Assembly: GCF_964340395.1 (NCBI RefSeq)
Contig: NC_135551.1
Location: 2,223,501-2,287,500, forward strand
DNA length: 64,000 nt
Source of the DNA: Glandiceps talaboti
Taxonomy: Eukaryota > Hemichordata > Enteropneusta > Spengelidae
Reading direction: 5' to 3'
Numbering within the stretch: the stretch's first letter is position 1; each line of letters starts with the position of its first letter. Positions 57,696 through 64,000 of this stretch are shown one piece after another. The position numbers and the translations under genes were made by a program. Under the pieces are notes generated by a model. The model was not told the DNA's origin and searched no databases. It was given only the letters and a program-made list of their open reading frames with translations.

Positions 57696-58468
57696 TGTTA
57701 CGAATCGAATCTCACGCAACATAAGCACACAGACAGCAACAACTAAAGACACCAAGATATTCTTGTTTTTGAGCTTGAGAATTATTTATCGCCACTAAAT
57801 TATCACATACAACACAGTGAGGTTATAAAATGATACAGTTCAACTTAATATATCTTATACTAGTGTTCTTTGGACTCTACGCTGGTCTTAAACGGCGGCT
57901 GAACAGATGGTGTGTGTCGGAATGACGAAGTGACGTGTACAGAAATTGTCCGATACGTCTTTACGAATGTTAGAGTTCGCTATTCTCAAACTGTACTGTT
58001 TTTCACACAAAAGCCTTTACCTGTGACGGCTATACATCCAACATGGAAACTTCTCGTTGCCAGTAGGTAGTAGTTATATCACGCTTATTTCAAAGGTGGG
58101 TGTGGAAATTTTGCACAGGTGAACAATGCACATTGAGTTCCGACGAAGAGCATGTACACGTGGATAGCTGAACACCGACGGACCATTACACGTCGACCAA
58201 GCGTCACTGCTACCTTGCACACCGTTGTCCTGGCGAAGTCTGACTCTAGCCTTCTACACTAACATAAGACGTTGTTCTCTCTAATTAGTTTCCCATTGTC
58301 CCAACATTAATATACTCTCTCGACCAATCAAAAGATCTAACGTCTCTTGAGTCATTATAATAATAGCGCATCCAGGTGGACGTCTACACAGTTGTATGTT
58401 AATGAACTCAGAGTACAAAATAAACTACTTCAAATACATTAGTGATAATACTCAAGCTCTACGTAACA
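57696..58468 (-). repeat. 5' LTR of the Gmr1-like element
   Basis: 773 bp, begins and ends with the short inverted TGTTACG/CGTAACA. Same length and sequence as 52100-52872 as far as I can compare by eye. Confidence 0.95.
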
Positions 58469-59544
58469 TTACCTTCATTGATTGATATTTCCTATCATCG
58501 AACGCTTTCCTTATTACCTAATTCTACAATTGCTATATACGGGTTGAGTTGATGTAGTTGTGTGTGTGTCATCAGATTGCCGAACGAGCCGTTGCCATTA
58601 CCAGCTGTTGAAACCCTACATCTAGTAATCATCGTTTAGAGTTGTGTGGAATACTTTAAAGCTGGGTATCATTTATTAAGCAATAGACACTTTGTGAACA
58701 TTTATAGTAACTTTGTAACTGTAATAACTTTGTATTAGCATTGTAAGAACTTTTGTAGAATACTTGTGTACATATCTTTTACTGTAATATTTCCAGAGAG
58801 CCTTACTTACTGAACTTTGTAAATACTTTCCAGAAACTCTTAAACTATTTGTATTGACTACGGTCAAGACTAAATATCATCAATCCTGACATCATTGTGA
58901 ACAATAATAACGTTGGTTACTGTTATATCTGTGTCCAGTGATATTATTTATGTTTGAGAGCAACACTAATACGACTAAAAGCCCCCACGATCATGCACTA
59001 GTCAAAGTTTATACACAGTCCCTTTCTAAATGTAATTATAGTGATCCCTGTATTGTTTGAACTGAGTACAGACAGCTTACATATGCATGTACCCCTGTCG
59101 CAATCAACGTAAAAAGACGCAACACTAACTTTTCTTGCAACAGTGTTGTGTCTACTGTGACCTGGAAAATTACCTGCATCATGCCAAACATATGTTTATG
59201 TATATAGTATCGGTCGACAACACGAGACGGTATGTGTTTACATGTCAACGATATTTGATCTGAGTCGGCTTCAAGTTCGCATGAGAGTTCAAGTGCCGAT
59301 ATTGATTTGATGATTCTGTCAATAGGATAGCAAACTTTCCCATCGAAATATCGTGTAGTATCGTGTGGTTTGTTGATTTATGAGAGACTATATTGAATTC
59401 GGGCATATTCACACTTTGGAAAGTTATTTCCAATACAATAGAGTAATGTTTACCTGAGGCTATGATCGAATAATGGAAGAAGGTTCGTCACCAATCTGTC
59501 TATTCTTGTCTGTGGCATGAATGAGGATTGGGTATTTATTTGGT
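58469..59544. other. ACAT2 intron 3: nothing recognised
   Basis: AT-rich, without arrays or coding signal that I can support. Confidence 0.55.
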
Positions 59545-59780
59545 ATTTTTAGTCCCAGCGGTCAATGCCTGGAGGGAACTTGTACATTGGGTTCTGTCCA
59601 TTCGTCCATCCGCCCGTGCATGCATGCATTCACCCTCATATATCTGATTAACTGTTTTCAACCACGCTTGGCATACAGGTTACAAACTATGTGAAACATA
59701 TGCGCGTCACTTTGTTTCACGTCCAAATCAAATATGGCAGAATTGTGGCCATATTTCTTGTTAAATTTCACAATATGCAT
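59545..59780 (-). mobile_element. Degenerate copy of another hairpin/microsatellite element
   Basis: Starts TTTTTAGTCCCAGCGGTCAA, then a decayed CCGTCCAT-type microsatellite (59595-59630) and a core with 'cttggcatacaggttac' and 'aaatatggc..gtggccatattt'. The order hairpin, microsatellite, core matches the other families in reverse, but the family differs. Confidence 0.4.
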
Positions 59781-60410
59781 CATAACTTTGGAGGTATAAT
59801 ACATGTACCACAGCCAAGGAAGAAACAGTTCAGCAATGGACCCTCTCCCACTCTCTGAATGTAATCTCGAGTAAAACATTATTGTTATGGAAATAACTTT
59901 CAAACATGCGAATCTGCCCACGTTCATCATATTAATATTAATTTCAATTGACCAAAAATACATACATTGGATGCAGTTCGACTGATGACTGTCGTGAGAA
60001 ATTTGAACATACCAGTAGTTAATACACGACATGGGTTTGTGTTGACTATCTCATGCCTGCTTTACAAACTCCCTTGCTATAATCCATGTACAACTATCAC
60101 AGCAATAGACATGTAGATTTAAATTCATCACCAATGTCAAAATACACACACAAGGTGCATAAACCCTCATGTAAACGTCGAAAATGTTATGACTATGAAT
60201 CTACTTTTCAAGCAAAAATCCCAGCATGTAGAACAAAAACCCAGACCGTGACTTGCTACAAAGCCATAAAACACATCTTGACCTATCATATATTGTGCAA
60301 CTTTTTCCATATTTCTGCATTTGTCACTCAAATATGCCCATAATATAATCATAAATTTGACTGTTTCTAACAAGTAAGTTTTAAAAGGCAGTAAGGTAGA
60401 TTGCCACTTT

Positions 60411-60530
60411 TGAAGTCCATCGAGGGGGACATGACCACTAGTACTAGTAGTCCCAGTGGACTGGTGGAGAGGGACTTGACCAATAGTAATCCCAGTGGAC
60501 TGGTGGAGGGGGATGTGACCAGTAGGGGTC
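60411..60530. repeat. About 45-bp tandem repeat, three copies
   Basis: Units with AGTCCCAGTGGACTGGTGGA followed by GGGGGAYRTGACCANTAG. Non-coding. Confidence 0.75.
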
Positions 60531-60735
60531 TCATATTCCTGAACTGAAATAGAGAATCACATTGGAGATGTGTGTGTGTGTGTGTGTGTGTGTCTTTTAT
60601 CATCATACTTTAATGACTCTAGGTCTTCTTTCTTCTCAATTCTGATTATCACACAATCAGTGGTAGCTGCAAATTGTGGTAGCCCCATGCCAGGAATTGA
60701 TCGGCCCGTGGATATGGATTTATTTCAAGCACTGC

Positions 60736-62850
<2,115 letters not shown>

Positions 62851-62930
62851 TGTATGGAAAATCATTCAGCAAATGAACGCCTATACCTAGCATGGATCAG
62901 GATATGGGAAAACATTTATAAAAACAGCTT

Positions 62931-63068
62931 TTTCAAACACTGTTATTTCAAACACTGCCATTTCAAGCACTGCCATTTAAAGCACTGCTATTTCAAACAC
63001 TGTCATTTCAAGAACTGCCATTTCAGGCACTGCCATTTCAAGAACTGCCATTTCAAGCACTGCTATTT
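62931..63068. repeat. 15-bp minisatellite
   Basis: Nine copies of TTTCAAGCACTGCCA with C/T and A/G variants. The in-frame peptide would be a His-Cys-Phe-Lys repeat; not regarded as coding. Confidence 0.92.
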
Positions 63069-63182
63069 TGTTTTCATACAAAAAGAGTATAAATACACTT
63101 ATCATATATTTGCAGGGTGTAAGCTTAAATAATAATGTACAATTTCTAATGTACAACTACTATTATTAGATCAACATACTGA

Positions 63183-63935
63183 GGTATGTAAGGGTCCCGA
63201 AAGTGAGCATAAAAGCGCTCAAGGCTCACTTTGTCAAAAATGGCAAAGTGAGTGTCAAACTGAGATGTGAAAGACTATTAACTACACCACAGACAAGAAG
63301 TGACAACTAAGAAACTACACTCACTGTAGCAGTTTTCTGACAGACTGTTTTCAGGCAGATCCAATCCTCACTGTTTTCCCCAGAAATGTATTGTCATGCT
63401 CGGACATTCGTATGAAAGATCAGGCAATATTAAAGCTTTGATTCAACACTATTTGTTGTGTCAGTTTTGAGAGCACTAATATCGGCAACCATGTAGTTAC
63501 TGTATGTAACAACACTGCTGTCACAGTGTGGTTGTCAATGTTTTCACAAGGACAAAATAGACGATATTACAAAATCACTTGAATGTCATTGTGCTTGTAT
63601 TTAGATCTACAAATAATTGACATCTTTATCATCTTTGAAACAAGGAAATAAACAGTTACATTAAATGATGTTCACCAATGAAACAAAATGTGTATTGACA
63701 AGAATGTAAAATACTATAAAATCTTCCACCTTAGTTTAGGCTTGTAAAAATTGTGTTATTCTGATTACACTCAATTTAGAATATTTATATTTCAGGTACT
63801 TATGTTTTCCATATTTTCCATATAGTTAATTATGTCTTTCACATTTCAGTTTGACACTCACTTTGCCATTTTTGACAAAATGAGTGTTGAGCACTTTTAC
63901 GCTCACTTTGTCAATTTTCGAGACCCTTACATACC
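63183..63935. mobile_element. Inverted-repeat element, arms about 95 bp
   Basis: Left arm 63183-63277 and right arm 63843-63935 are inverted copies (GGTATGTAAGGGTC..GACCCTTACATACC outermost). Each arm contains its own short hairpin (CTCACTTTG..CAAAGTGAG). The possible target duplication is CATACT (63175-63180 and 63939-63944). The interior of about 560 bp is non-coding. MITE or foldback type. Confidence 0.75.
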
Positions 63936-64000
63936 AGTCATACTAGTATATCCAAAATGTTTGAAATGTCAGTGTGTGTATAAAATAGATAGATTTAGTA

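Larger units (their letters stand above)
52100..58468 (-). mobile_element. Intact Ty3/gypsy LTR retrotransposon, Gmr1-type order
   Basis: Two 773-bp LTRs (TGTTACG..CGTAACA) that I read as identical, flanked by a direct TTAC on both sides. One uninterrupted gag-pol frame reads right to left. A purine tract (minus-strand GGTGGGGGAGG, 52873-52883) abuts the 3' LTR. A candidate primer-binding site beginning TGGGGGCCAGTCCGGGA (57691-57675) lies 4 nt inside the 5' LTR. Identical LTRs and an open frame indicate a recent, possibly active insertion, antisense in ACAT2 intron 3. Confidence 0.95.

Noticed and set aside
62854-63132. A His/Cys-rich metal-binding small protein.
   Set aside because: Derived from nine copies of a 15-bp unit, with no start context, no splice context and no similarity.

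Overview
This is animal nuclear DNA: AT-rich, intron-dominated and exceptionally full of tandem repeats and young or nested transposable elements. Two conserved protein-coding genes can be reconstructed exon by exon with good splice sites. The left half (1992-33202, minus strand) is the 5' part of a PPIL4-type cyclophilin/RRM protein gene: nine exons encode residues 1 to about 290, and the remaining exons lie left of the window. The right half (from 37259, plus strand) is the 5' part of a cytosolic ACAT2-type acetyl-CoA acetyltransferase: three exons encode residues 1 to 121, and the rest lie beyond 64000. The two genes are divergent, with about 4 kb between their start codons. That gap holds a degraded-looking membrane/coiled-coil coding region.

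The host is probably a marine invertebrate. Exon structure and protein similarity say metazoan. The intact Ty3/gypsy element at 52100-58468 has integrase in front of reverse transcriptase, the Gmr1-type order first described from deuterostomes, which leans towards a deuterostome such as a hemichordate or cephalochordate. Other elements look like those common in bivalves, so the phylum is not settled.

Layout. 1-1941: 28-bp minisatellite in PPIL4 intron 9. 1992-33202: PPIL4 exons 9 to 1, separated by minisatellites, microsatellites, a tRNA-derived SINE, inverted-repeat elements and several families of non-autonomous elements. 33203-37258: intergenic. 37259-50561: ACAT2 exons 1-3. Its intron 2 holds a LINE interrupted by a second element, which is itself interrupted by a TTAA-flanked element, followed by a 2.5-kb 19-bp array ending 87 bp before exon 3. 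50562-64000: ACAT2 intron 3 with the LTR retrotransposon, a Family I element carrying 329 bp of pure (CT)n, and a 750-bp inverted-repeat element.

Most notable points. (1) The 6.7-kb, 43-bp array in PPIL4 intron 4 is an amplification of the exon 4/intron 4 junction itself, so about 155 copies of the 5' splice site follow the real one. (2) The 19-bp array before ACAT2 exon 3 is about 130 pyrimidine-tract/TAG units, a matching field of decoy 3' splice sites. (3) At least five unrelated element families share one architecture: a 5' end that is an inverted copy of one arm of a 3' hairpin, a tandem-repeat core and usually a microsatellite. (4) A three-level nested insertion carries a histone-type 3'-end stem-loop inside its innermost element.
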